From: Agelas oroides
Taxonomy: Eukaryota; Porifera; Demospongiae; Agelasida; Agelasidae
DNA length: 64,000 nt
Assembly: GCA_949130485.1 (NCBI GenBank)
Contig: OX422190.1
Span: forward strand, 5,680,861-5,744,860
Reading direction: 5' to 3'
A program made the position numbers and the translations under genes. Below are positions 23,528 through 34,800 of this stretch, piece after piece. Every line of letters starts with the position of its first letter. Positions within the stretch are counted from its first letter, which is position 1. A model generated the notes under the pieces. That model searched no databases and was not told where the DNA came from. It worked only from the letters and a program-made list of their open reading frames with translations.

Positions 23528-24149
23528 TAGGTCTCTCTGCATGCATTCACTTCTTACATCTGTCGTGAGATTTGTGTGGGACTCAGTGTAACAGGCATTA
23601 TATGGTGAACCCTGGCAAAGTACCTTTAGAACTCTGCATGGGTACACACGGTTGCTCACGTATGTGCTACAAGCGACCATGGCTACTTCAGATGGTGTTA
23701 GGATGGTAGTAGATTGGATTGACTTGGTTGTGCCACATACAAAGACAGAAAACAGAAATGTGAGCTGACAGAGATTAATGGTGCCATGTTTGATGTAACC
23801 TGGTCTGTCACCTTTGAAAATGTTCATATAATAAAACACTAAGTCACTTGTTGCATACACACTCATGCATGGGTAAGGGCTCTCTCTGCCTAGTTCATAA
23901 TTTTATCTCAATACTTGAGTTACTTTGAATGTTGAACTGTTTCCTTTGGGATTGAAATAGAACACACCGTACCATGTACCCAGGCTTCACCTGTTTCTCT
24001 TCACTCATTTGCACACAATTGGATAAACATTTGGGGTAAGCACATTAGTTACATCCAATTTGTGTATTAAGGTATTGTAACATCAAAATTCTGTGCTTTG
24101 TCTCTTTCTTTCCATATGAAATGCTATGTTGCACATTTTCTATCCACAG

Positions 24150-25627
24150 CATCAACCCCTGAAGAAACTTCACCACCCCAGACTGTTGGAGCAACCTCTC
24201 CTCCCCAGACCATTGGAACAACCTCTCCTCCCCAGACTCTTGGAACAACCTCTCCTCCCCAGACTGTTGAAGCAACCTCATCTCACCAGACTGTTGGAAC
24301 AACCTCACTTCCCCAGACCCTAGTTACCACAAAACACATTATATTTTTTATCGTCCCATTCTCTTTTGCAGGAATTTGATCTTATTTCTCTAAATGTTTA
24401 GGATTTTTCTCCATAAATGGCTTGGTTTGTTCAAATCTTTAGCGAAGCTGCCTAAATTTAGGCACTTTGGTCAAATTTTAAGTACATAAGGATGCCTAAA
24501 TTTAGGCAGCCATAATTTATAAGGTCTTCAGTTTCAGCTAATCTTTAGCAGTGCCTGCCTAAATTTAGGCAGCCATGCTATGGAGGTAATCTAAATGGTG
24601 CACATAAATATGCCCTGCCTAAATTTAGGCACCTGAAGTGTAATTTGTGTCTGGATGTGCCTAAATTTAGGCATCTCATCAATTTTGAAGCAAAATAATG
24701 CAAATCTACAGGCATTAATTGATAAAAGTTTGGATGACGTGCTGCCTAAATTTAGGCAGCCTGCTAAATATTTACAAGATTTTTACTTAGCTTTTTGCAC
24801 TTTGCTAAAGATTTTGCACAAAATATCAAAAATTGCGCAAAAGAGAATGGGACAGTACAAAAAATAATGTGTTACAACTGGTACTGTCCCAGTCAGTAGC
24901 AGCACACAACCCACTAATAATCCCCCAAGTGATGGAGCAACTACCACATCAGTCATCATAGTAGTAGCTGTTGTGATCATACTTGTTGTCATTGTAGTTG
25001 GAGTCGTCATTCTTGTGGTCATTTTCAGGACCAAGAGGAGGAAGCAACTGTTAGTAATCAACAAGATCCAGAACGTTACAACAGAAAATGAAGATATTGA
25101 GATGAAATTGAAACAGGTACAAAACACTGAGAGGGAGGCTAATTCAAGACCTGACCAGTCACCGTATCACATGGCAGTAGTACAAAAAAGAGGTGCTCCC
25201 AAGTGTACCTACTAAGTCAGAAGATGTAGAGTATTTGAACCAAAACAGCAATCTGAGTGAGTACAAACTGGTGCCATCTGAGAGTGAGTATGCCCTCCCC
25301 ACAAAGCCCCCCAGACTTGTTAACCTCTCAAAGTCCATGTTTGAAGAACTGGAGTCCAACCCTATGTATCAGAGTATGGACCGATGCCATGATCCTCCAA
25401 ATACCACAAATGTCTCACAAGGAAATGACATCTACACTGTGCCAGACACCACTAGCTCAACTACAATTGAGATGCAGAGTGGGATCCATGAGACAGTGTA
25501 TAGTCAAGCATCACTCTACACAGATGCATCTAGAAATCTCATGGACTCGGAATATTTGCAGCCTTATGCCCCTCAGAGCTGCAAGAATGTATGCTGCAAC
25601 GCTGGCCACACAACTCAGAGCAGCTAG
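24150..25627 (+). pseudogene. RTK-C: receptor paralog broken by an inserted element and a frameshift, kinase lost
   Basis: The acceptor (...tatccacag, 24149) and phase-1 start ASTPEET match the paralogs. About six stalk repeats are then interrupted by a 0.55-kb insertion (about 24329-24872) that introduces stops. The receptor resumes with [20 protein letters not shown], a hydrophobic membrane segment (about 24945-25028) and RTKRRKQ. A 1-base insertion near 25180-25195 shifts the frame. The second part (25193-25627) keeps EYLNQN, NPMYQSMD, IYTVPD, VYSQ and LQPYAP. It then joins directly to a degraded kinase tail and stops. The kinase is missing in the same place as in RTK-B. Confidence 0.8.
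24329..24872. mobile_element. Inserted MITE in RTK-C carrying six 16-bp perfect palindromes
   Basis: The terminal inverted repeats are about 37 bp: AACACATTATATTTTTTATC... on the left, its imperfect complement ...ATAATGTGTT on the right, with inner shared 'cccattctcttttgc'. The flanks ACAA and ACAA suggest a 4-bp duplication. The interior contains TGCCTAAATTTAGGCA, a perfect palindrome, at 24449, 24493, 24556, 24616, 24658 and 24743. The paralogous stalk sequence is continuous across this site, which proves insertion. Confidence 0.8.
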
Positions 25628-25699
25628 TGATCAATGTTTGAGGAACTGTTTTAGCTGCTCGCCTTTGTTGACATTGATCAGCAGTGTTTAATTCCCCAC

Positions 25700-26465
25700 G
25701 GTAGATTATTGCCAATACTGCCTTGTTAATTTGTGGCCATGCAGATGACTCTTTTAGTAGTTGGTAATGAAGAGCAAAACTAGCTATATACCTTACTGAA
25801 CCAAAATGAATTAGCTAAATCTCATAAGAACATTGCATGTGTTCACTAATTGCAGCTCTTCCATATGGTGTGAAGGTGTATACAATACTGTATAGTAACA
25901 TTCTCTATGGTTTGTCACATGTGAACCAAAGTGGAGATAATGCAATAGATAATGAAGTGTAGCTAGAGAATATTAGACAAAATTCGACTACTATTCTCTA
26001 CACTTCATTCTCTAATATACATAATGTAACCTAGTCAGTTGTGAATGCTATGAAGGATGATTGATTCTGGGATGGTGCAAAGAGCAGATCTCTGAGTCTA
26101 ACGCATGCATGGCATGACTTAAGCCAAGTGGGGGGTGGGTGCCAGAGGGGAAGATTAAAGTTTTTGCATTCAAAATGGCAATCCAGCCCATTGCATCAAG
26201 TGAGTGTGGCTAGTGATCAAGACAACCATTCAACAACAACTCAATGACCTCCCATGCAAATCATGTACGGCATCATAGCATCACAGTTTACTAAGGCCAT
26301 ACCAAATTAATTTTATGTTTCACGGATTGCTTAGGTCAGAAACATGACCCGGTAGGCAGGCAAAAAAATAAAAATAAAAATGACCAAACTTCTCATAAAT
26401 TTAATTAGGTACCACTCGGCCACACAGAACTCCTCGCCATCCTCCATTCTTGCCACGTGGTGAGC
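25700..26465. other. No gene recognised
   Basis: RTK-C 3' flank. A small inverted pair at about 25925-26025 ('atgaagtgtagctagagaat' and its near complement) is the only structure seen. Confidence 0.4.
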
Positions 26466-26469
26466 ACTT

Positions 26470-26562
26470 AGCCTCGTTTCCAGGCCTTCGCGCGTTCGTC
26501 GCCTGCAGTAGGAATGAATTTGTACTGCAAGTGACGAATGCACGAAGGCCCGGAACGAGGCT
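26470..26562. mobile_element. TAGCCTCG-family MITE (93 bp)
   Basis: The ends 'tagcctcgtttccaggcctt' and 'ggcccggaacgaggct' are flanked by 'gtgagcact' and 'gtgagtact', an 8/9 duplication. Confidence 0.65.
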
Positions 26563-26975
26563 GGTGAGTACTGGATTACGTGTACATATTAATCGCATTT
26601 TTACTTTTTTTTTTTCAATTTTCAAAAAAAAGACCCGGCCGGATCCGTGAAACATCAAATCAATTTGGTATGGCCTAAAGCTGTGGCGGGAATGGCCTGG
26701 GAACGAGGCTAGCTAGTCCAGGAGTGCGATTTTCGGTTTTGGGCGCACTTTATACGGAAATCCGTAAAACACCGCGTCACGCAACCCAACTATAACCCTT
26801 ATCGCATTAATTTTTTTTGACTCATCGAAGTCCGAGACCGCACTGAAAAAGTGCAAGAAGTCGACAATCTGAGACAACAAGCAACAGAGAACAAAGTACA
26901 AGTCGAAGTAAGTATGATTGGGGCAACCTTGAGTAGTTACTATGGTAGACATCTATTTAAAGGTAACGTTACTGT

Positions 26976-29900
26976 TTAACGCCTACAACTATTAATGTTG
27001 TCGGATAGACTATGTGGTTTTTTGGGCCTCTTCACAGGTAGAGGCAGGTTTTGTGTCCCAATCTTTCTTTTTTTAGGTCGTCCCTGTGGAGCCATTTTTG
27101 ATCCTCTCGGTAATCCAGCACGTCTTCTCTTGACTCCTCCTCCATTTGTCTTTATATATTGCCCCTTTCTGCCATGAGACCACACAAATCCTATAAAAAT
27201 AGATGTATGTATTAAATACAGCACTTTTTAAGCTGTTCTACTTATAACTGACTTACTATCAGGCCGTCCAAATTTGTGAAAGGCATAGGCAATTGTTGAA
27301 GTAGGTGCATGAGATGATTTTTGCATTTTTTTGTAGGCACTGATGAATTTACAGAGACCAGAGATGAAGTTGTGGTCTGCCTCCTTCACTCTCATTATTA
27401 TGTCATCTTCTATCTCCCTTAGGGAGGCATGGAAATTTTCTATCTGTTCTTCAAGTGGATCTGGCCCATCGCAGTCCAGGTTGTCTGATGTGAGCTCAAG
27501 ACTGGAACTGCGGTTTTCATGATCAGCACCACTTTCAGCATTTTGTATGATGAATTCAGATTTTTCTGTATTTCCTGCAAGTGGACTGCTGTTTGCATGA
27601 GTTGGACTTCGCAGGTCTGCATAGAAGTCTGCAGCCATAGACTTCCCCCCCATTGCCAGATCTGCGAACATCTTCCTTGCTTCTTTTGAGTAGTATGGTG
27701 CTAAGTTTACTGTACAAACATTAAATGCCTTTGCCACAGCTGCTTGGTGTTTGCAAGCGGCCCCGTTAAAACCTTTGGAACATGAGCACACTCCAATTTC
27801 CATGTCTACAATGTATTCAAGCTCACCAATTTTCTCTACATCCACTGTTACAAGGTATGTAGAATCTCGAAGTTTTTTTGTGCCTGTTATATCTTTCTGT
27901 AAATCATGGAGCTCTCTGTAACGCATAGCAATTCCAGGTCTGAATCTGCTGTGTGCCATGTCTAGTAGTCTACTCATAAAGTACTTTTCCATTGTGACAG
28001 TGACAAACTGAAACATCTGTATGAGGTTGTATGCTTTTATTCTTCCAAAAACTATTTCCTTAATGATTCTCATACCTGCCTCTGCATAGTTATTGGTATG
28101 ATTTCCCCTCATCATTTTGTCTACTCTGTAGGAGAGAGCCCACTCAGATCGACGCTCCCAAAACTGATCTAATCTTTGACAAAGGTTGGGATATTTTGTT
28201 GTATAACTGTCTGGGGTTTCTTCATGATAGCAAAATACTTTTGGTGAAAGTCTTGTTCATTTGGTGTGTATAGCATACTCTTTACCAATATCATGATTGA
28301 CTGGCGGTCTTCCTTAGCTATGCCATGCTTTGCATCCCACAACCATGACCACCAGCTCTGCAAATGATGAAAAATGCATAAAAGAAAGGTGGTACCTGGC
28401 CAGATATTTCCTAGAGCTGCCCTTTCAGCATCTGAATCATCTGTGATACATATTTCTGGCCCATTAAACCCTTTTCCATAAAAGGCATTTGTGGGTAAAA
28501 CATTTTTCAAGAATGTCATCGCTTCTGTAATGACCTCTTCACTCTCACCTGAAGTTATTACCACACCCAATGGAACACCTCCAGCTGATGTGCACGTGCT
28601 CATCACAAATGTGGGACAATTGTACCGGTCTAGACTTGAAGTTGAGTCACAGTATACTAGTTCCCCTGCTTGCCTCACTAATTTGTGAGCACGAGCCATC
28701 AGGGGAGTACATATCGCAAGCACAAGAGGCTGATCAGATGTTTTTTTCTCCCATGTAGCATTTTCAGATTGCTTTTCATACCTCTGTATGAATGCTCTTC
28801 CACCTGCTTCTCCATATTCATCGTTGTAGGTCCTTACAAGTTTTTCTAACTGTTCAAACATGTTTTCACCATTTTCTGGGCCATGTTTGTCCACTCTCCA
28901 TTTGTTATACAGATAGTAGATGTCTTTCGGGAGTGGGTTTATGGAACGGTCTGCATGTGCAATTTCAAACTCTTTTTCTCTGCCTTCATGTTCAATGGCT
29001 AAATTTATGTTGTGATGGTGGATAGCAGAGGAGGGAGAGTGACCTAGGTCAAAGTAGCTATAAAATTTCTGTTTGGTATCAGTACTAATTGGTCTAAAAC
29101 TGAGTGCATGTGCAGACTGAGTTGAGTGGTTGTGATCCCATGTAATCATTACTTCACATGGATGAGTGCTTGAATGCCAGACCTTTGGATTGTGCACCTT
29201 TATTGTAAAGTGAGCTGGGCAATCCGTCTTTTTATCTCTCTGTAGTGAATGGATCTTTTTTGGTTTATACTTAGAAGACTTTTTGCGTTTGTGCTGGCAA
29301 TGTCGGTCACTCTTATACAAAATCCTGAAGCCTTTTACACGATTTCCTCTTGTAACACGGTATGTTGTTGCAGTATATTCTTCAAGATCTTTGATCCATT
29401 TAGTTGCTCCTTCTTCTGACGTAATATTAATGAAAATGGTGGCAGAGAATGCCAGATCATTGGGGTTCTTTATGTAGTGTAACTTTTTGAATAAGTAGCT
29501 GTATCCTTTTGGGAGGACAGCTGCTAGTAGTGATGGTAGCTGGCTGCTATTATATTCAGTGTCCAGATCAATACAATCATGAAAAATGTCATGGTTGTGT
29601 ATAAGACTGTAGGAAGGTGGAGTGGGTAGTGGTGCTGTAGTAAAGTCATCATCAGAGAAATCAGATCCAGTTACAGTGCGTATAGGACTATACGAAGGTG
29701 GACTGGGTGATGGTACTGTAGTAAAGTCATCATCAGAGAAATCAGATCCAGTTACAGTGCGTATAGGACTATACGAAGGTGGACTGGGTGATGGTACTGT
29801 AGTAAAGTCATCATCAGAGAAATCAGATCCAGTTACAGTGCGTATAAGACTATACGAAGGTGGACTGGGTGATGGTACTGTAGTAAAGTCATCATCAGAG

Positions 29901-32900
29901 AAATCAGATCCAGTTACAGTGCGTATAGGACTATACGAAGGTGGACTGGGTGATGGTACTGTAGTAAAGTCATCATCAGAGAAATCAGATCCAGTTACAG
30001 TGCGTATAGGACTATACGAAGGTGGACTGGGTGATGGTACTGTAGTAAAATCATCATCAGAGAAATCAGATCCAGTTACAGTGCGTATAGGACTATACGA
30101 AGGTGGACTGGGTGATGGTACTGTAGTAAAGTCATCATCAGAGAATGTGGGTGTTAAATCAGACTCAGGTAAACTGCTATTTAGTGTGTCACGTTGCTGA
30201 GTTGTGGGGGAAGAGGATTGACAAATGGAAGAGTTAGCAGATGACTTAGGGAAATAACCAACAGGTTTCTGGGTAGCCAATGGCTTTGTGAAAGGATCAA
30301 CAGGTTTCTGAGTGGAATCAGTAGCCAATGGCTTAGAGGAATGACCGACAGGTTTCTGAGTAGGATAGGTAGCCAACGACTTTGCGGAAAGATCGACAGG
30401 TTTCTGAGTGGAATCAGTAGCCAATGACTTAGCCAATGACTTAGAGGTAGGAACAACAGGTTTCTGAGTAGTAATGTTAGGGCTAGCAGGTGGCTGATTG
30501 GGACAGGTTAGTGCTGGGTTAGCAAGTGGCTGATTGGGACAGGTTAGTGCTGGGTTAGCAAGTGGCTGATTGGGACAGGTTAGTGCTGGGTTAGCAGGTG
30601 GCTGATTGGGACAAGTTAGTGCTGGGTTAGCAGGTGGCTGATTGGGACAGGTTAGTGCTGGGTTAGCAGGTGGCTGAGTGGGACAGGTTAGTGCTGGGTT
30701 AGCAGGTGGCTGATTGGGACAGGTTAGTGCTGGGTTAGCAGGTGGCTGATTGGGACAGGTTAGTGCTGGGTTAGCAGGTGGCTGATTGGGACAAGTTAGT
30801 GCTGGGTTAGCAGGTGGCTGATTGGGACAAGTTAGTGCTGGGTTAGCAGGTGGCTGATTGGGACAGGTTAGTGCTGGGTTAGCAGGTGGCTGAGTGGGAC
30901 AGGTTAGTGCTGGGTTAGCAGGTGGCTGATTGGGACAGGTTAGTGCTGGGTTAGCAGGTAGCTGATTGGGACAGGTTAGTGCTGGGTTAGCAGGTGGCTG
31001 ATTGGGACAGGTTAGTGCTGGGTTAGCAGGTGGCTGATTGGGACAGGTTAGTGCTGGGTTAGCAGGTGGCTGATTGGGACAGGTTAGTGCTGGGTTAGCA
31101 GGTGGCTGATTGGGACAGGTTAGTGCTGGGTTAGCAGGTGGCTGATTGGGACAGGTTAGTGCTGGGTTAGCAGGTGGCTGATTGGGACAAGTTAGTGCTG
31201 GGTTAGCAGGTGGCTGAGTGGGACAGGTTAGTGCTGGGTTAGCAGGTGGCTGATTGGGACAGGTTAGTGCTGGGTTAGCAGGTGGCTGATTGGGACAGGT
31301 TAGTGCTGGGTTAGCAGGTGGCTGATTGGGACAGGTTAGTGCTGGGTTAGCAGGTGGCTGATTGGGACAAGTTAGTGCTGGGTTAGCAGGTGGCTGAGTG
31401 GGACAGGTTAGTGCTGGGTTAGCAGGTGGCTGATTGGGACAGGTTAGTGCTGGGTTAGCAGGTGGCTGAGTTGGAGGAGTGATGTGTGGCTGAGCATGTG
31501 CAATTTTTGGTAATGACATAATTTCGTCCTGGTGGAGGTGCCTGGCAATGGCAGGCTCAAGAAAGACTTGCTCGTTATAGAAGAGGGTGGCAGTACCTTT
31601 TGCTTGTTGGCTGAACAGAATTTCACGTTCGGTGTGAGACCTATTGGTATATATATATATATACTTGGTTAATTTTCATTTATAGGGTAGTACATTATGT
31701 TTGACTTACAGCAAGTGGCCATTCAGAACTTCTTCAAGCATAATTTTGCGCATTATTCCCATATCAGGCTAAATTGAAATGAGTAACATGTTGAATTGAT
31801 CACCACCTGCACAAGTGAGTCTGTTATAAACTGCATATACCTGTGTGAAATTCATGGGGTTCCCTCTCACCCTGTACAGTGCATACTGCGTAACGTATAA
31901 AAGACCATGCTATGTCATTAATGAATTAGTAGTCTAATAAAGTGTGTTTACCTGACACAAGAACACACCACAGTCCACTCCATTGGACTGCCTCGGGATA
32001 TCCTATTATTATACGTATGTACATGTATATAGCTGAATCAAAATCTATATTGAAAATCTATGAAGTTTATTTACAATGTACCTTTCTTGGTCTGTAGTGC
32101 CACTGCTTCCAGTCATTTAGTTTCTGTCCTAAGTGCCTTGCATGAGAATCTAGGAACAGACTATGAATGCAGTTGTGTTGTCATTTTAGTCTGTGCATAT
32201 GTGTACATGCAATATACAATTACTTACGTGGTAGTTTTACAGTATTGATGTTGGGGATCGTCATGAAGTAGGGAGTCATAGTACTCTATGCAATTTTCAT
32301 GCATGTCAACCACCTGGTTGAATAAAGCATGCAGAAATTCGGTGATTTGGGCACATGTTGTATGTTAAGTTGTAAATAAAAGGAACTAAGCAATCTCACC
32401 AGCATTGCCCAGTGGTTACCACCAACATTGATGAAAAATATTATATATTCCTGGTTGACAGTGTTTGTCTGTGGGGTGTGATTGACTGCATACGTTGCTA
32501 TTCAGCATTACAAATGAATGATTTCACTCTCACCTTCTGAAACCATGAGGCTACACCTTCGTAGCCTTGTTGCTGGAATTTTCGGAAGAACTGGGACCCC
32601 AAAACAAGGACTTGTTTGCCAGCCTAATATTTAATAATAAATGCATGTTTTGAATGTTACCATTTTATTATATTATGATTACCTCTGAAGCTTCTTGCTG
32701 AATTAGGTCCATGTATGTAGTAATGACCTAAAGGGTTTGTGTATTGAGGTTGTGATTATTTTATATCAATAACATGATCAGTTGTGTGTCAGGTACCTGG
32801 TCATCAAGCTGTGTTGGTCCTGAAAGCCGTCTACAGGCATGTAATGGTAGAACTATTGGCCTCTCTTCAATCAATAGATAAAAATTATATAATATTATGA

Positions 32901-34651
32901 TTTATAATCATGATTGTTATACTCACTCTCTTTTAACTCGTAGAAGAGCATGTATGGGTCTTGCTGAAGGACAGCAGCAATGCTCACTGGAATTATCTGA
33001 AATACGTACATTTAAACATAATGTTATACCATAGAGTTCCAATTGAGTACCAGCCCCTCTTTATATACCTTGGTGTCATTCAGATGGAACCACCGTGTAC
33101 TGTCTTTCAGTGAGCGACAAAAAGCAGAATAGTGTCCAGTGTTGCTGCATATCCTCGTGTACACAACAATCCCAGTCAGCTGGTAAATTCTCCTCTCATT
33201 TGGGATGCTCAGGGTTGATTTCTGTATAACATTATGAACAAACATGCAAACAAACATGTTTACATCTACTGTAAATTACGAGTTATTCCGTGTACCTGAA
33301 CTTGGACTTTAGTCAAGCCTCTCACTCTATAGTTTCATTAAAAAAAAATGTACATAACACAAAAACTTGTTATTGTGTAGCTAGTACATTGCTTACGTAT
33401 GGGGAGGTCTTCCCACATGAATGCATAGTACTTCAGGTAGTGAAGACAACTTCATTGTCTTTTCCTTGGTGACTATCTTACTGCACCTATAGTGTATTCC
33501 ATACAAGTACTAATAAACACTATTTTAGATTTTCTGTTGTAAACTGGATTACCGATCACACTCTGAAGTGACCTCTTCTTCTTCTAGCCATTCAAGCAAG
33601 AGATCTTGTACATGCACTGAACGTCTCTCCTGTAAATAGGTTAGAGAGTAAATGGTGATAAATACGTAGTGTCCAAGTAATGATACAAAGAAAGAAAGTT
33701 GTCTACTCACTCCGGCATACAATTGAAGATGTAAATCTTGTGTTCTTTGCTCAGATATTTCTCCACATTCCTTACATCTCACTGTAGAAGAGATGTGTGT
33801 TATATTAACTTTAATACATGAAATTATTTAACTACAAAATGATATACCTCTTTGTGTTGCTTCCACACAGAGCTGGCGTTGGATAGCTTTAGAGCATCTA
33901 ATCAAGAATCATTATGGCGCTTGCATTCACAATTCATAAACCATAAAGTATATATCAAGTCATTACATACTCTTACTTCACAATGCTCTTGCTCAGCAGA
34001 CTTGAAAACAGTGCTATGTAGAATTCATGAGCATCACACTGCTCGCCTCGATGAAGTAGTGGTGATATGTCTGCATGGTAAAAAAAGAAATCATCCCTAA
34101 TACAGTGATCACCACTCTGCTGTACAGGATGCATTGTTTTACCTTTCAATGCAGCCAGCATTGCAGTTGGTGAAATAGCATTGGTTGACACTGTAGAGTA
34201 TCGGTAGTCACTCCACAATGTACTAAATGCTGCAAGGCTGCATATTTGACCTAACAGTGTGACTAAGAATAAATATAGCATGCAGCAACAGCAGAGCTTG
34301 ATTCATAATTTTACCAGATATACAGCATTCCCTGTTGCAGTGACTGGGATGACTTGCAGTGAGCTGGTCAACAACAGATGTCATTTTTGGATGGTTAGAC
34401 AGGCACTGCATGATTGCACTTATGTAGCAATTGTTTGCCACGTTGGCAATCCCAGTAGGGTAGAGAATGTCTCCATTGTAGACTTCCACAAGTTTTCTAT
34501 TGCTTCTTGCAGGCGCCCTCACTGCAACGTTGGGTTTCTTCTTTGGCTGACCATTGTAGACTTCCCCTAACCTTCTACTGCCGTTTGCATGTCCTAGCGC
34601 TGCAGCATAGGACCGCTTCTGCGACCGAGACAATGACAAGCACTTCTTCAT
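26976..34651 (-). CDS. USP (C19) - Ulp1/SENP (C48) - MULE transposase polyprotein, 21 exons, one frameshift
   Basis: Exons (minus): 34651-34315, 34250-34143, 34070-33977, 33897-33848, 33781-33711, 33629-33553, 33486-33397, 33326-33296, 33221-33069, 32996-32927, 32864-32797, 32727-32683, 32623-32534, 32468-32400, 32313-32228, 32160-32082, 32002-31952, 31885-31841, 31768-31710, 31640-27257 and 27190-26976. All introns are GT-AG and every phase fits, giving about 2,090 residues. USP (about 65-357): Cys box GIANVANNCYISA (Cys codon 34429-34427), GEQCDAHEFY, a CKEC zinc pair, NTGHYSAFCR (His 33134-33132) and WFHLNDTK. Ulp1 (about 370-557): GGNHWAML (His 32414), YYDSL (Asp 32277), PRQ (Gln 31990), DCGVF (Cys 31972). 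Then two repeat blocks, a GCM/WRKY-like C-H/C-HxH zinc domain, the MULE DDE (first Asp 28648-28646), the SWIM motif CSCSKGFNGAACKH and the AT-hook GRPKKRK. A 1-base frameshift lies at about 28200-28220. The role of the proteases is unknown. Confidence 0.85.
29600..30150 (-). repeat. 81-bp coding tandem repeat, about 7 copies
   Basis: Units encode SDDDFTTVPSPSPPSYSPIR plus TVTGSDF; the last unit is degenerate. It is an acidic, Ser/Pro-rich linker upstream of the zinc domain. The plus-strand open frame here is a shadow. Confidence 0.95.
30480..31485 (-). repeat. 36-bp coding tandem repeat, about 27 copies
   Basis: Within exon 20 of the polyprotein, near-identical 36-bp units encode NQPPANPALTCP (variants TQPP, NQLP, NQPLA). 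The homogeneity of the units suggests recent expansion. The repeat probably forms a disordered linker between the Ulp1 domain and the transposase. Confidence 0.95.
31706..34651 (-). other. Double-protease module (USP plus Ulp1) of the polyprotein
   Basis: Exons 1-19 alone encode two cysteine-protease domains in tandem. USP enzymes cleave ubiquitin; Ulp1/SENP enzymes cleave SUMO or related modifiers. The C-terminal USP signature QQDPYMLFYEL (exon 10) and the C-terminal Ulp1 signature NFTQPDMGIMRKIMLEEVLN (exons 18-19) show that both domains are full length. If exon 19 is read through, TAA at 31708-31706 ends a protein of about 558 residues. If the overlapping GTAAGT donor (31709-31704) is spliced, translation continues in frame into the transposase. 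The gene could therefore make both a free protease and the fusion. Confidence 0.75.
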
Positions 34652-34800
34652 TTTGCAATTTCGCGGGAAAGTCGCAGACGCGTGTAGGGGTTAAAGTTGG
34701 AATGCATGACGCGGTGTTTTACGGATTTCCGTATAAACTGCGCCCAAAACCGAAATTCGCATAATTTTGTTTCTCCTCGTGAGGGGGTGGGGTCTAGCTC

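Larger units (their letters stand above)
26726..34760 (-). mobile_element. 8.0-kb Mutator-like transposon carrying a USP-Ulp1-transposase gene
   Basis: Inverted ends GCGATTTTCGGTTTTGGGCG (26726 on) and its near complement (to 34760) extend about 75 bp with few mismatches, including the shared 'tatacggaaatccgtaaaac'. A single minus-strand gene fills the interior, with its stop about 175 bp inside the left terminal repeat and its ATG just inside the right one. The transposase has the MULE DDE core and SWIM finger. I could not find a 9-bp target duplication: the flanks are 'ccaggagt' and 'ataattttg'. The ends may therefore be slightly misplaced or the site has decayed. The right end is 162 bp upstream of the receptor gene's start codon. 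Confidence 0.85.

Noticed and set aside
26713..26952. ORFs across the terminal repeats (26713-26952 minus, 34507-34764 plus) sharing a GFPYK-type stretch
   Set aside because: The similarity comes from the inverted terminal repeat itself, not from protein coding.
29622..30200. Plus-strand 192-codon ORF with 27-residue repeats
   Set aside because: It is the complement of the 81-bp repeat in the transposase frame. The minus strand is continuous with recognised domains on both sides.
30480..31485. Regular 36-bp repeats resembling a CRISPR array
   Set aside because: The units are directly abutting with no unique spacers, are in frame within a transposase gene, and the sequence is animal-like.
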